Of a DNA stretch of 33,563 nucleotides, positions 7,300 through 15,726 are shown piece after piece. The notes beneath the pieces are model-generated. The model did no database searches. It was not told where the DNA came from and saw only the letters and a list, made by a program, of their open reading frames with translations. Each line of letters starts with the position of its first letter. Position 1 is the stretch's first letter. Made by a program: the position numbers and the translations under genes. The DNA lies in the NCBI GenBank assembly GCA_021813745.1, contig JAKAJO010000129.1, positions 1 through 33,563 on the forward strand. The letters run 5' to 3'. This DNA comes from Acidobacteriota bacterium (GTDB lineage: Bacteria > Acidobacteriota > Terriglobia > Terriglobales > Acidobacteriaceae).

Positions 7300-8574
7300 A
7301 TGAGACGCCAATCATTGCTACTCGTGCTTCTTGCCGCCGCTACCTCTTCCGTCGCCCAACCGCCTGCCAACGTTCCGACGGTGCTGCATGCGGCGCGGCT
7401 GCTGGATGTGGCGACGGGGAAGATGCTGGAGCCGGGCGAGGTGCTGGTGGAGGGTGAGCGCATTCGCGCGGCGGGCACGACGGTGGAGCATCCGGCGGGT
7501 GCCAGAACGATTGACCTGGGCGATACGACGCTGCTGCCGGGGATGATTGACGCGCACGTGCATCTGTTTCTGCATCCGGGGGCGGAGGACCTGCAGACGG
7601 TGGTGGAGTCGGTGCCGTGGCGGACGATTCTGGCGGAGCAGGCGGCGAAAGCGGACCTGATGGCGGGGTTCACGGCAGAGCGCGACATGGGCACGGAGGG
7701 AGCGGGCTCGGCGGATACGGCGGTGCGCAACGCGATCAACGAGGACATGATTCCGGGGCCGCGGATGCGGGTGAGCGGCAACGCGATCGACATTCTGGGC
7801 GGACATGAGGACGCGAACCATTTCAACCCGGCGCAGCATGTCTTCTCGAATGCGGACCGCGCGAATGATGCGGAGCAGATGGTGGAGGTGATTCGCGCGC
7901 AGCACAAGGAAGGCTCGGACTTTGTGAAGATCTACGAAACGGGGCCGGACCGGATGGTGGATGGGGTGCTGCATACGCCGTACCAGTACACGGCGGCGCA
8001 ACTGACGGCGGCGGTGGAAGAGGCGCGGCGGCTGGGAACGACGGTGGGCGTGCACGCGATGGGCGAGCCGGGGACGCTGTACGCGGCGGAGGCGGGTGTA
8101 GCGTCCATCGACCACGCAACGCAACTGAGCGATGAGACGACGCGGCTGATGAAGGAGAAAGGCATCTACGCGGTGCCGACGTTTACGATCTTCGAGTACT
8201 TTGCGCAGCATCGCGAGTCACAGGATCAGGCGGCAGGCGAGGCAGCGATGCTGGAGTACAAGATTCGCGAGTTCAAGAAACAGGTCGCGGCGGGGGTGCA
8301 GTTTGCGGTGGGGTCGGATGTGGGGCCGTTTCCGCATGGGACGCAGGCGCGCGAGCTGACGCTAATGGTGCAGTATGGGATGACGCCGCTGGCGGTGCTG
8401 CAGGCGGACATGCTGCACGGCGCAAAGCTGCTGGGCTGGGCGGGGCAGATTGGCGAGCTCAAGCCGGGCTATTATGCGGACATCATCGCCGTGCCGGGCG
8501 ATCCGCTGAAGGATATCAGCGTGGTGGAGCATGTGCGGTTTGTGATGAAGAACGGTGAAGTGGTGCGGCAGTAG
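7300..8574 (+). CDS. Exported metal-dependent amidohydrolase (imidazolonepropionase/prolidase-like)
   Basis: A 424-residue protein with a signal peptide (hydrophobic residues 5-19, AQPPA after it). It carries the full amidohydrolase metal set: HVH (H86, H88), a lysine in DFVKIYETG (K210) likely carboxylated, H252 in VGVHAMGE, H272 in SIDHATQ and D340 in GSDVGPF. Members of this exported subgroup include Xaa-Pro dipeptidases and relatives that cut cyclic or dipeptide amides; the substrate here is not predictable. The chosen ATG starts the signal peptide exactly; an in-frame start 54 codons upstream would put unrelated sequence before it and overlap the divergent gene. The DUF1080 gene follows 58 bases later and could be co-transcribed. 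Confidence 0.85.
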   Translation: MRRQSLLLVLLAAATSSVAQPPANVPTVLHAARLLDVATGKMLEPGEVLVEGERIRAAGTTVEHPAGARTIDLGDTTLLPGMIDAHVHLFLHPGAEDLQTVVESVPWRTILAEQAAKADLMAGFTAERDMGTEGAGSADTAVRNAINEDMIPGPRMRVSGNAIDILGGHEDANHFNPAQHVFSNADRANDAEQMVEVIRAQHKEGSDFVKIYETGPDRMVDGVLHTPYQYTAAQLTAAVEEARRLGTTVGVHAMGEPGTLYAAEAGVASIDHATQLSDETTRLMKEKGIYAVPTFTIFEYFAQHRESQDQAAGEAAMLEYKIREFKKQVAAGVQFAVGSDVGPFPHGTQARELTLMVQYGMTPLAVLQADMLHGAKLLGWAGQIGELKPGYYADIIAVPGDPLKDISVVEHVRFVMKNGEVVRQ

Positions 8575-8632
8575 CGGCCGGATAGGATTTGCGCATTGCG
8601 AGCAGAGAGTTTCAACAGATAGACTCGCGAGC

Positions 8633-9427
8633 ATGAGAATTCGACCGCTGTTTGCCACCGCCGTGTTTGCCGGTTTTGCCTGCGTCCCTGTCGCTGCGCT
8701 GTTTGCCCAGCAGAGTGCCGAGAAGCCCAAGCCTGAAGAGACGGAAGTTTGGAAGCCCGTGCCGCCGGTGGTGACGCCTGCGGCCACGCCGGGCGGGGCG
8801 CCGTCGGACGCGATTGTGCTGTTTGACGGGAAGAATGAGGACGAGTGGGTGAGCGCCGAGGACCACACGCCGGCGCAGTGGATTGTGCATGACGGCATTC
8901 TGACGGTGAGCAAGAGCGCGGGCAACATCGAGACCCGGCGGCGGTTCAAGAACTACCAACTGCATCTCGAGTTCCGGATTCCGGAGAACATCACGGGGAG
9001 CGGACAGGCGCGCGGCAACAGCGGAGTTTTTCTTGCCTCCACCGGGCCGGGCGACGCGGGCTATGAGTTGCAGGTGCTGGACAACTACAAGAATGAGACC
9101 TACGTGAACGGCATGGTGGGGAGCCTGTACAAGCAGGCGATTCCGCTGGCCAACGCGGCACGGAAGCCGGGCGAGTGGCAAACCTATGACGTGGTGTGGA
9201 CGGCGCCGGTGTTTGACGCGGCGGGCAAGGTGGTGCGGCCGGCGTACGCAACGGTGTTCTTTAACGGCGTGCTGGTGGAGAACCACTTCGAGCTGCAGGG
9301 CGAGACGCTGTACATCGGCAAGCCGTTCTACAAGGCGTATGACCGCGCGCCCATCAAGCTGCAGGCGCATGGAGACAAGAGCGAGCCCATCAGCTTCAGG
9401 AACATCTGGGTGCGGGAGCTGCCGTAG
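8633..9427 (+). CDS. Exported DUF1080 protein (3-keto-disaccharide hydrolase domain)
   Basis: A 264-residue protein with a signal peptide (residues 1-25, cut near LFAQQ) and a short proline-rich stretch before a DUF1080 domain (about 52-264). The domain starts with AIVLFDGKNEDEW and contains RGNSGVFLAS, GYELQVLDNY and a final FRNIWVREL, all typical of this concanavalin-like jelly-roll fold. Some family members hydrolyse 3-keto-glycosides; others are only known to bind sugars. It lies behind the amidohydrolase on the same strand. It ends three bases from the stop of the converging mqnE, so the transcripts must overlap or stop inside one another. Confidence 0.85.
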   Translation: MRIRPLFATAVFAGFACVPVAALFAQQSAEKPKPEETEVWKPVPPVVTPAATPGGAPSDAIVLFDGKNEDEWVSAEDHTPAQWIVHDGILTVSKSAGNIETRRRFKNYQLHLEFRIPENITGSGQARGNSGVFLASTGPGDAGYELQVLDNYKNETYVNGMVGSLYKQAIPLANAARKPGEWQTYDVVWTAPVFDAAGKVVRPAYATVFFNGVLVENHFELQGETLYIGKPFYKAYDRAPIKLQAHGDKSEPISFRNIWVRELP

Positions 9428-9430
9428 GCG

Positions 9431-10582
9431 CTATACCGCGACGGTGAAGCTGGCCTCAGTGCGGGTAACGGGGTGATAGAGGGTGTCGCGTTCGACAGGG
9501 ATGCGACCAGCCTCGGTGATGAGGCGGCTGAGCTCCTTACGCGTCATGCCCTGCGGGGTGGTGGCGCCAGCGTCGTGGTAGATCTTCTCTTCGACGACGG
9601 TGCCGTCGAGGTCGTCGGCACCAAAGCGGAGAGCGATCTGGGCAATCTTGGGCGTGAGCATCTGCCAGTAGGCCTTGATGTGCGGGAAGTTGTCGAGTAC
9701 GAGCCGGCTAACGGCGATCTGGCGAATATCGGTGAGGCCGGTGGTAACGGGCAGGTGGTCGAGCGGTGTGTTTTCCGGATGGAAGGCGAGGGGGATGAAG
9801 GTCTGGAAGCCGCCGGTTTCGTCCTGCACCTCGCGAAGCTTGATGAGGTGATCGACGCGGTCTTCGTCGCTCTCAATGTGGCCGTAGAGCATGGTGGCGT
9901 TGGACTTGAAGCCGAGCTTGTGGGCGAGGCGGGCGGTTTCGAGCCACTCGCTGCCGTCGATTTTATGGTCACAGATGATGGAGCGGACGCGCGGGGAGAA
10001 GATTTCCGCACCGCCGCCGGGCATGGAATCGACGCCGGCTTCGCGGAGCTTGAGGAGAGTCTGCTCGATGGTGAGCTTGGCGCGACGGGCGAAGAAGGCG
10101 ACCTCGACCATGGTGAAGGCCTTGATGTGAACCTGCGGAAAACGCTCTTTGAGGCCGCGGACGAGATCGAGAAAGTATTCAAGGGGCAGATCAGGGTGGA
10201 GACCGCCGACGATATGGAACTCGGTGACGGCCTCGGAGTAGCCGGAAGCCGCGGTCTGCCATGCCTCTTCAAGGGCCATGGTGTAGCCGTGGGGATCGCC
10301 CTTCTTTCGGCCGAAGGCACAGAGCTTGCAGGCGGCGACGCAGACGTTGGTGGGGTTGATGTGGCGATTCACGTTGAAGTAGGTGGTGTCGCCATGCAGG
10401 CGCTCGCGGACATGGTTGGCGAGCCAGCCTACGGCGAGCACGTCCGAGGAGCGATAGAGCGCGAGGCCTTCCTCAAAGTCGAGCCGCTGCTGTGCCATCA
10501 CCTTGTCGGCGATGGGCTTCAGTTTGCGGTCGTACGTGCGAAAGGACTGGGTGGCGCCGGGCACTGCGGTTTCTGCCTGCAT
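9431..10582 (-). CDS. mqnE: Aminofutalosine synthase MqnE (radical SAM)
   Basis: A 383-residue radical SAM enzyme. The iron-sulfur motif is NPTNVCVAACKLCAF (C81, C85, C88), followed by EFHIVGGLHPDLPLEYF, IKAFTMVEV and MPGGGAEIFSPRVR, which mark the MqnE/CofH-type group. MqnE adds a carboxyvinyl-oxybenzoate unit to SAM's adenosine to give aminofutalosine, an early step of the futalosine route to menaquinone. No other mqn gene is nearby. Start choice is open: the ATG at 10582 gives the usual family length, while an ATG at 10618 overlaps the upstream stop as TGATG and would add twelve residues. Neither has a strong ribosome-binding site. Confidence 0.88.
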   Translation of the reverse strand: MQAETAVPGATQSFRTYDRKLKPIADKVMAQQRLDFEEGLALYRSSDVLAVGWLANHVRERLHGDTTYFNVNRHINPTNVCVAACKLCAFGRKKGDPHGYTMALEEAWQTAASGYSEAVTEFHIVGGLHPDLPLEYFLDLVRGLKERFPQVHIKAFTMVEVAFFARRAKLTIEQTLLKLREAGVDSMPGGGAEIFSPRVRSIICDHKIDGSEWLETARLAHKLGFKSNATMLYGHIESDEDRVDHLIKLREVQDETGGFQTFIPLAFHPENTPLDHLPVTTGLTDIRQIAVSRLVLDNFPHIKAYWQMLTPKIAQIALRFGADDLDGTVVEEKIYHDAGATTPQGMTRKELSRLITEAGRIPVERDTLYHPVTRTEASFTVAV

Positions 10583-10617
10583 ACTCTTTTGATGATACCG
10601 GAGTTCGTGGGGGCGCA

Positions 10618-12633
10618 TCACTTTTGGCCGATTTCGGTTTCGGCTGGATGCGGCTCAAGGAGGACGCCGTCATAGAGCGAGGCGGCGAGGAGGCGATCGC
10701 CGGAAGAGCGGACGGCGGAGAGCTTGTAGCCTGTCTGCCACCATTTCCAGTCGAGGGTTTTGGGATTCATGGCATAGACGAAGTCACTACCGCGGGAACT
10801 GACGAGGACGCGGCTGGTGGCAGCGTCGAAATAGAGGTCGTCAATGTCCACCAAGGGCAGCCGCTGAGCCCACATCCAGGTTTTGCCTTGATTGCGGGTG
10901 AAATAGACGCCTTCGCGTGCGCCGAGCCAGAGGGTGCCATCGCTGGAAAAGACGACGCGATGGATGCGGGTGAGGACTGTGGGAATGCTCATGGGCCACC
11001 AGGTTTGGCCACCGTCTTTGGAGAGGACGACGGAATCAGGCCGTGCGGCGACCATGAGCGGGCCGTGAGAGGTGACAGAGAGATAGCCTGCGACACCCAT
11101 CACGGGGCCGCCCTGCCAAGTCGCACCCTGGTCGCGGCTGGTGAAGAGGCCACCGGCCGTGGCGGCAAGCCAGGCGGGGCCAGAAAGGTCGATGGCGTAG
11201 ACGCGGCCATCCATTTGATAGGGCTGAGCCTTGACGCGCTTCTCGATGTTGACCTGGGTTCCACGCACCTTTTCCGTGGCGGATTTGACGAGGGTGTTGG
11301 CGATGGTGCCGCGCGGCTGCCACGTGGAGGCATCGGGCGCAAGGGCCAGGATGCCGCTGTTGGTTCCCGCAAGCAGAGTGCCATCCTCTGCCTGAGCGAG
11401 CACAAAGACGTCGCGTCCATCGAGACCGTCTGCGATCTGCTTCCAGGAGGCTCCGCCATTCGACGAGACAAAGGCTCCGCCGTAGGCTTTGTCGTTGACG
11501 ACGCCCGCGTAGAGGCGGTGGGGGTCATTGCGGTCGACCAGCAGAGCTTCTACCTTGCGTTCAGAGAAGCCAGTGTTGGAGGCGGTGAAGGTGCTGGCGC
11601 CGTCAGTGCTGGCGAGAACGCCACCGCGGTCGGTGGCAAGCAGGACGTGGTTGGAGTCTGAGGGATCGACGTAGACGTCATTGACGATGACGTCGGCCCC
11701 GGTCATGCGGCGGAAGGTGTGACCACCATCCATGGTTTTGTAGAGGCCCTCGGTGGTTCCGGCGTAGATGGTCTCCGGGTGCTGGGGATCCTGGCGCAGA
11801 ATGCGGGTGCGGCGGGCGGTGGAGGGGATGCCCTGAATCTTGCGGAAGATCTCGCCGGCGGACTCGCTCTTATAAATGCCGCTACAAGCGCTGGCATAGA
11901 CGATGTGGGGCTTACTCGGATCAATGAGGATGGAGAAGACGTCGGAGTCGTCGATGACTCCTTTTTTGATGTTGTGCCAGGTTTTGCCGCCGTCGGTGGT
12001 CTTCCAAGGGAGATGCCAGGTGCCGGCATAGATGGTGTCAGGGTCGACCGGGTCAATCGCGAGGGATTCAACTTCGTGGATTTCGCGGCTGCCTGCGGGG
12101 CTGATCTGGGTCCAGGAGGCGCCGGCATCGGTGCTGCGAAAGACTCCCTGAAGGGTGCCGGCGAAAAGGAGACTGGGATCTTCCGGCGCCATGGAAAAGG
12201 AGCGGATGGATTGCCCGCGGAGGCCCGGGAGTTCCGACCAGTTGCGGCCACCATCCTGACTGAGCCAGAGTCCTCCGGAGGGATGATCGACGACCCATGC
12301 GGCGGCGTACAGACGGTTCGGATGAGCGGGATCGACGACAATGTGGTCGACGACGAGGTTGTCAGAGTTGGCGAGTCGCGCGAGGCGATGCCAGGAAGCA
12401 CCGCCGTCGGCGGACTCGTAGATCCAGCCATTGACGGTGCCGAGGTAGAGGTGGTTGGGCTGACCGGGAACCGCGGCAAAGGCACGTGCGTCGCCGCCGT
12501 CGGGACCGACGGAACTCCATGCGGCCTGCGCATCGAGTGGGCAAGAAGCCAGGAGGCACAAAAGGAGCAGGACTGTGCTGACGGAAGCAGCGAAGCGGAG
12601 CGTGGATCCGAGGCGAAAAGCGACGCAGCGCAT
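10618..12633 (-). CDS. Secreted Asp-box/BNR repeat beta-propeller protein
   Basis: A 671-residue exported protein with a signal peptide (hydrophobic core about residues 15-33, cut near AQAAW). About ten Asp-box (BNR) repeats run along it, such as SADGGASW, SQDGGRNW, STDAGASW, TTDGGKTW and SKDGGQTW, spaced as in sortilin/Vps10 or xyloglucanase-like beta-propellers. Such folds occur in sialidases and GH74 glycanases but also in non-enzymatic binding proteins; I see no convincing catalytic residues, so the function is unknown. I chose the ATG at the signal peptide; the frame stays open 20 codons further upstream. Its stop overlaps the possible early start of mqnE. Confidence 0.8.
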   Translation of the reverse strand: MRCVAFRLGSTLRFAASVSTVLLLLCLLASCPLDAQAAWSSVGPDGGDARAFAAVPGQPNHLYLGTVNGWIYESADGGASWHRLARLANSDNLVVDHIVVDPAHPNRLYAAAWVVDHPSGGLWLSQDGGRNWSELPGLRGQSIRSFSMAPEDPSLLFAGTLQGVFRSTDAGASWTQISPAGSREIHEVESLAIDPVDPDTIYAGTWHLPWKTTDGGKTWHNIKKGVIDDSDVFSILIDPSKPHIVYASACSGIYKSESAGEIFRKIQGIPSTARRTRILRQDPQHPETIYAGTTEGLYKTMDGGHTFRRMTGADVIVNDVYVDPSDSNHVLLATDRGGVLASTDGASTFTASNTGFSERKVEALLVDRNDPHRLYAGVVNDKAYGGAFVSSNGGASWKQIADGLDGRDVFVLAQAEDGTLLAGTNSGILALAPDASTWQPRGTIANTLVKSATEKVRGTQVNIEKRVKAQPYQMDGRVYAIDLSGPAWLAATAGGLFTSRDQGATWQGGPVMGVAGYLSVTSHGPLMVAARPDSVVLSKDGGQTWWPMSIPTVLTRIHRVVFSSDGTLWLGAREGVYFTRNQGKTWMWAQRLPLVDIDDLYFDAATSRVLVSSRGSDFVYAMNPKTLDWKWWQTGYKLSAVRSSGDRLLAASLYDGVLLEPHPAETEIGQK

Positions 12634-12694
12634 GAAAGAGAAAGACTCCGTTCGTTTTAGAATAAGCGGCGCAAAATACGTGCCGCAAAGCAAA

Positions 12695-12722
12695 GAGGCT
12701 GACCGGAAGCCCGGTCAACCTC
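12695..12722 (-). terminator. Rho-independent-like terminator after the OmpA-like gene
   Basis: A 12-base stem with one mismatch around an AAGC/GCTT loop. Read on the minus strand, the hairpin is followed by TTTGCTTTG. It lies about 80 bases past the stop of the OmpA-like gene and upstream of the BNR gene, so it would separate the two. Confidence 0.65.
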
Positions 12723-12750
12723 TCAGTCAATCATCCGAATTGAGACTTTG

Positions 12751-12787
12751 CCGGGCAGGTCATGCGACAAGCAAATGGCCTGCCCGG
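12751..12787. repeat. Inverted repeat downstream of the OmpA-like gene
   Basis: CCGGGCAGG pairs perfectly with CCTGCCCGG across a 19-base loop. It lies just past the OmpA-like stop and before the stronger hairpin. It lacks a T-run and could protect the messenger end or act as a first pause. Confidence 0.45.
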
Positions 12788-12802
12788 GTGGTTTGATCCG
12801 GT

Positions 12803-14560
12803 TTAGTTCGCAGCCGACTTGCTTGCGGCCTTGTGCGACTTGTGAGGCGTCGTGGTGCCGATCTCCTTGCGGTGAAGCGGCTTGATGGTGGACTCGTCGA
12901 CAGGCGAAGCGCCCTGGACATCCTGCGAGAAGCTGGCACCGGCCGGGACCAGATAGTTCGAAACGCTCTGGCCAGGTTCGGAGCCGGTCATGACGCTGAT
13001 GCGGGAGGCGTCAATGCCCTTGTCGTTGACGAGATAGTCCTTGGTATTGACGGCACGCTCAGCAGCGAAGTTCTGCACCTTGAGGTGCTTGTTGCGCTGG
13101 GCGAGCTTTTGCTGGCGATCCATCTTCGCCTGTTCCTTGGAGTCCTGATTGCCGACGACCACGGCCTTGGCATCGGGCTGCTTTTGCAGATCGAGGGCCA
13201 CATCGTCGAGGCAGGCCTTGGCTTCGTTGTCCACGCGAGTGGGACGAGCCTTGTCCTTGGAGAAGGTGATGGAGCAGAGCGCCTGGGTGTGGGGCTGCGG
13301 CGGCGGAGGCGGCGCCTGGATGGTGATTGAGGTGCCGGAGCTGGCCGTTTGACCCTTGTCGTCGGAGACGTTGCAGGTGACTTCAACCGGGCCGGCGGGT
13401 GCACCGGTGGAGTTGAAGGTGGCAGAGCTGCCATTGCCGCTGACGGTGCCCGAAGCGGCCGAGTAGGTGTAGGTCAGAGGCCGGTTCTGGGGGCTGACGC
13501 CGGTGGCGGTGATGGTGCTGGTTTCTCCCGGCTTAATGGTGCTGGGATTGGCCGCGCAACTGATGGTGGGGGGCTCAAACTGCTTGACCGTAAAGGTCGT
13601 CGAGCTGTCTGCACTCTCCCATGGCTTGAGGCCTTCCTGGCCCTTCTTGCCCTGCTTGACACCGCACTTGACGGTGTAGGTGCCAGGAGCCAGCGATGCG
13701 GTATTTACAGTGGCGGAGCTGCCGTTGCCGGTGACGCCCTCGCCGCTCCAGTTATAGACCGTGTTGGCCTTGGGATCGAGGTTACCCGCATTGCCGGTCA
13801 GGGTTACGTTCTCACCCGGAAATACCGTGGTGGGATTTGCCGAGCAGGCCATGGTGACCGGAGTGGGCGGCGCGATGGAGCCGATGTGGTATACAAAGCC
13901 CGTGCTGAGGCGAGCGGCATTGATATTACCGCGGCCGCCTAGGACTCCAGGGCCGTAGTTCTCGTGGATGTACTGGTAGTCGGCCTGAAAGACGCGAATG
14001 GCGAGATGGTGGTTGAAGAGCGGGGTGTTATAGTCCGCACCGCCACCTGCGGTCAGGACTGGTCCCCACTTGTCAGTCTGAAATTCGGGTCCGCCCACAA
14101 GCTCCGCACCCGCGAGGGCGTGCACGAAGGGGGTAAGATTGCCGGTGGGGAAGCGGAAGATGATGCCGCCCGAACCGCCGCTGAAATCATTTGGCGAGTA
14201 CGTGCTGCCGGTGCCGCAATTGCAGGGGGTCTGATTGAGGATATGCTCATCGCCAATGGCCTCAATACCGACGTTCTTATTGAAGTAGCGGGCCACACTG
14301 AGGATCGCACCCCAATCAACGCTCTTGTAGTTGAAGCCAATGGTCTGGCCGTTTGGCATGGGCGTGTCGATCGTGCCCTTGGGCGCCAGGTAGCTGTAAC
14401 CGGCAAAGATATCCCATCGTGAGGGAGAGCTACCGTAGGCCGGCCTGGTGGAATGCGCGGCTGGGGCAGCGGCATCCTGAGCCGTCGCGGTGAAAGGCAA
14501 CGCCGCAACACAGGCAACTGCCAGCAGCCGGACGGTCAATTTCAATTTTTGCGAATTCAT
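12803..14560 (-). CDS. OmpA-family outer-membrane protein with two Ig-like domains
   Basis: A 585-residue protein. A signal peptide (1-28, cut after TATAQ) is followed by an eight-strand-type beta-barrel (about 48-228, beginning WDIFAGYSYL). Two Ig/PKD-like repeats come next (about 233-326 and 330-415), each starting with CSANP/CAANP and containing GNGSSAT. A polyproline linker (417-423) leads to an OmpA C-terminal domain (about 428-535). That domain keeps NQDS (D473) and the arginine of FAAERAVNTKDYLV (R502), the expected peptidoglycan-binding positions. It ends in a basic tail. It likely ties the outer membrane to the cell wall. The ATG has GGAGG eight bases upstream. Downstream hairpins suggest a single-gene transcript. 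Confidence 0.85.
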   Translation of the reverse strand: MNSQKLKLTVRLLAVACVAALPFTATAQDAAAPAAHSTRPAYGSSPSRWDIFAGYSYLAPKGTIDTPMPNGQTIGFNYKSVDWGAILSVARYFNKNVGIEAIGDEHILNQTPCNCGTGSTYSPNDFSGGSGGIIFRFPTGNLTPFVHALAGAELVGGPEFQTDKWGPVLTAGGGADYNTPLFNHHLAIRVFQADYQYIHENYGPGVLGGRGNINAARLSTGFVYHIGSIAPPTPVTMACSANPTTVFPGENVTLTGNAGNLDPKANTVYNWSGEGVTGNGSSATVNTASLAPGTYTVKCGVKQGKKGQEGLKPWESADSSTTFTVKQFEPPTISCAANPSTIKPGETSTITATGVSPQNRPLTYTYSAASGTVSGNGSSATFNSTGAPAGPVEVTCNVSDDKGQTASSGTSITIQAPPPPPQPHTQALCSITFSKDKARPTRVDNEAKACLDDVALDLQKQPDAKAVVVGNQDSKEQAKMDRQQKLAQRNKHLKVQNFAAERAVNTKDYLVNDKGIDASRISVMTGSEPGQSVSNYLVPAGASFSQDVQGASPVDESTIKPLHRKEIGTTTPHKSHKAASKSAAN

Positions 14561-14668
14561 CTGTTTTTCCTCCGCAATCAAATGCGTCAAAATGACACTG
14601 AGCTGCGATCTTTTGCGCAGCCTCATGTTTATTCAGCTTGAAGCCCCTGTTAAGGGCCCCGGTACAGC

Positions 14669-14687
14669 AACTTAGCAACCCTAAGTT
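14669..14687. repeat. Perfect short inverted repeat in the ompA-like leader region
   Basis: AACTTAG and CTAAGTT pair perfectly around a five-base loop, inside the 254-base space between nuoB and the OmpA-like gene. It could be an operator or a messenger stem-loop for the OmpA-like gene. A TATATT on the minus strand near 14740 is a weak candidate -10 upstream of it. Confidence 0.4.
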
Positions 14688-14814
14688 AGCATAGGGCCAG
14701 GAAGCTGTAGCGCATCAAATTCCCCCGAGTAGCCAAGTTAATATACTTTGCCTGCCGTCAGGTCGCTTCCGGCAATGCCAATTTTCTGCCGAGAAGGGCC
14801 CGCTCTGAAACAAG

Positions 14815-15402
14815 TTAGACGGCGTTCAATGTCTTCAGTAAGCTACGTGGCTCGCGCTGTATCTTCTCCTGTAGAAGCGTAATAGCGTACAAAAGTTGCT
14901 CGGGCCGGGGTGGACAACCTGGGACGTAGACGTCGACAGGAATCACCTGATTCACTCCCTGCACGATGGCGTAATTGTTGAACACTCCGCCTGAAGTGGC
15001 GCACGCGCCCATGGAAATGACCCATTTGGGCTCTGGCATCTGTTCGTAGAGGCGACGAATGACGGGCGCCATCTTCTGCGAGACGCGGCCGGCGATGATC
15101 ATGAGGTCGGCCTGTCGCGGAGACGGGCGGAAGACCTCGGCGCCAAAGCGGGCGACGTCATAGCGGGATGCGCCCATGGACATCATTTCAATGGCGCAGC
15201 AGGCGAGGCCGAAGGTGACAGGCCAAACCGAACTCTTGCGAATCCAATTCACCGCGTAATCCAGAGAAGTAAAGAAAACTCCTTCTGGCTGGTCGAACCC
15301 GTAATTGACTTCCTGCAGTTTGGCGCGATTCTTCGCACTGCTCTCCAAGGCACCGAAGAGATAGCGGTCGCGCTCCTGTATCGCCGTCATGGATACCATC
15401 AT
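14815..15402 (-). CDS. nuoB: NADH-quinone oxidoreductase subunit B
   Basis: A 195-residue NuoB, the complex I subunit that holds the N2 4Fe-4S cluster next to the quinone site. All four ligands are present: the paired cysteines in FGLACCAIE (68, 69), GACATSGG (134) and [10 protein letters not shown] (163). The gene stands alone; no other nuo gene lies in the window, which departs from the usual nuoABCD order. Several starts are possible: ATGs at 15402, 15399 and 15390, and a GTG at 15450. A GGGG lies immediately before the first ATG; I give the first ATG but the true start may be 15390. It is read divergently from amtB and its start lies about 325 bases from that gene. Confidence 0.92.
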   Translation of the reverse strand: MMVSMTAIQERDRYLFGALESSAKNRAKLQEVNYGFDQPEGVFFTSLDYAVNWIRKSSVWPVTFGLACCAIEMMSMGASRYDVARFGAEVFRPSPRQADLMIIAGRVSQKMAPVIRRLYEQMPEPKWVISMGACATSGGVFNNYAIVQGVNQVIPVDVYVPGCPPRPEQLLYAITLLQEKIQREPRSLLKTLNAV

Positions 15403-15726
15403 ACCCCGTGTTGAGGCATGTTGATGTGACCAAGTTCCATGAGACGGCACAGTTACGCCGTTTTTTCGCCCAAACAGGAGGGTAGCCCTGGCCTCTGGAC
15501 GCAGAATTGAAATCTTTATGCGATCTACATGCGCTATCGTCTATTCTTCTTGGTTCATTGACATGTCGTTTTTCGCATCATGAAGTTCGACAGGGGGGGT
15601 GTCTGTGTTTGCACCCCTGACTTATGTTGGCCGCCCGCAGTGGGGCTGTGGCCACTGTTTGGAAGCTGGAAGACATTTCACCGCGGATACCCAAGTGGTG
15701 CGCGGTTTTGGGGAGTAGCGGTCTGT
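15403..15726. other. Intergenic region between nuoB and amtB
   Basis: These 324 bases hold both upstream regions. A perfect TTGACA is at 15558-15563 on the plus strand, but no good -10 follows at 16-18 bases. A run of seven G (15593-15599) and an inverted repeat (15596-15617) follow. The amtB frame is open back to 15580, but that extension has no signal-peptide logic. No other gene is visible. Confidence 0.5.
15596..15617. promoter_or_regulatory. Inverted repeat upstream of amtB
   Basis: GGGGTG and CACCCC form a six-base perfect inverted repeat with a ten-base gap, about 110 bases before the amtB start and about 35 bases after a TTGACA. It may be an operator or leader hairpin. It does not match the sigma-54 -24/-12 pattern. 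Confidence 0.3.

Noticed and set aside
15598..15613. Possible sigma-54 promoter upstream of amtB
   Set aside because: Only the TTGCA half fits; the -24 half lacks the GG at the right spacing.
15580..15726. Longer amtB start
   Set aside because: The added 49 residues precede a complete signal peptide and look non-coding.
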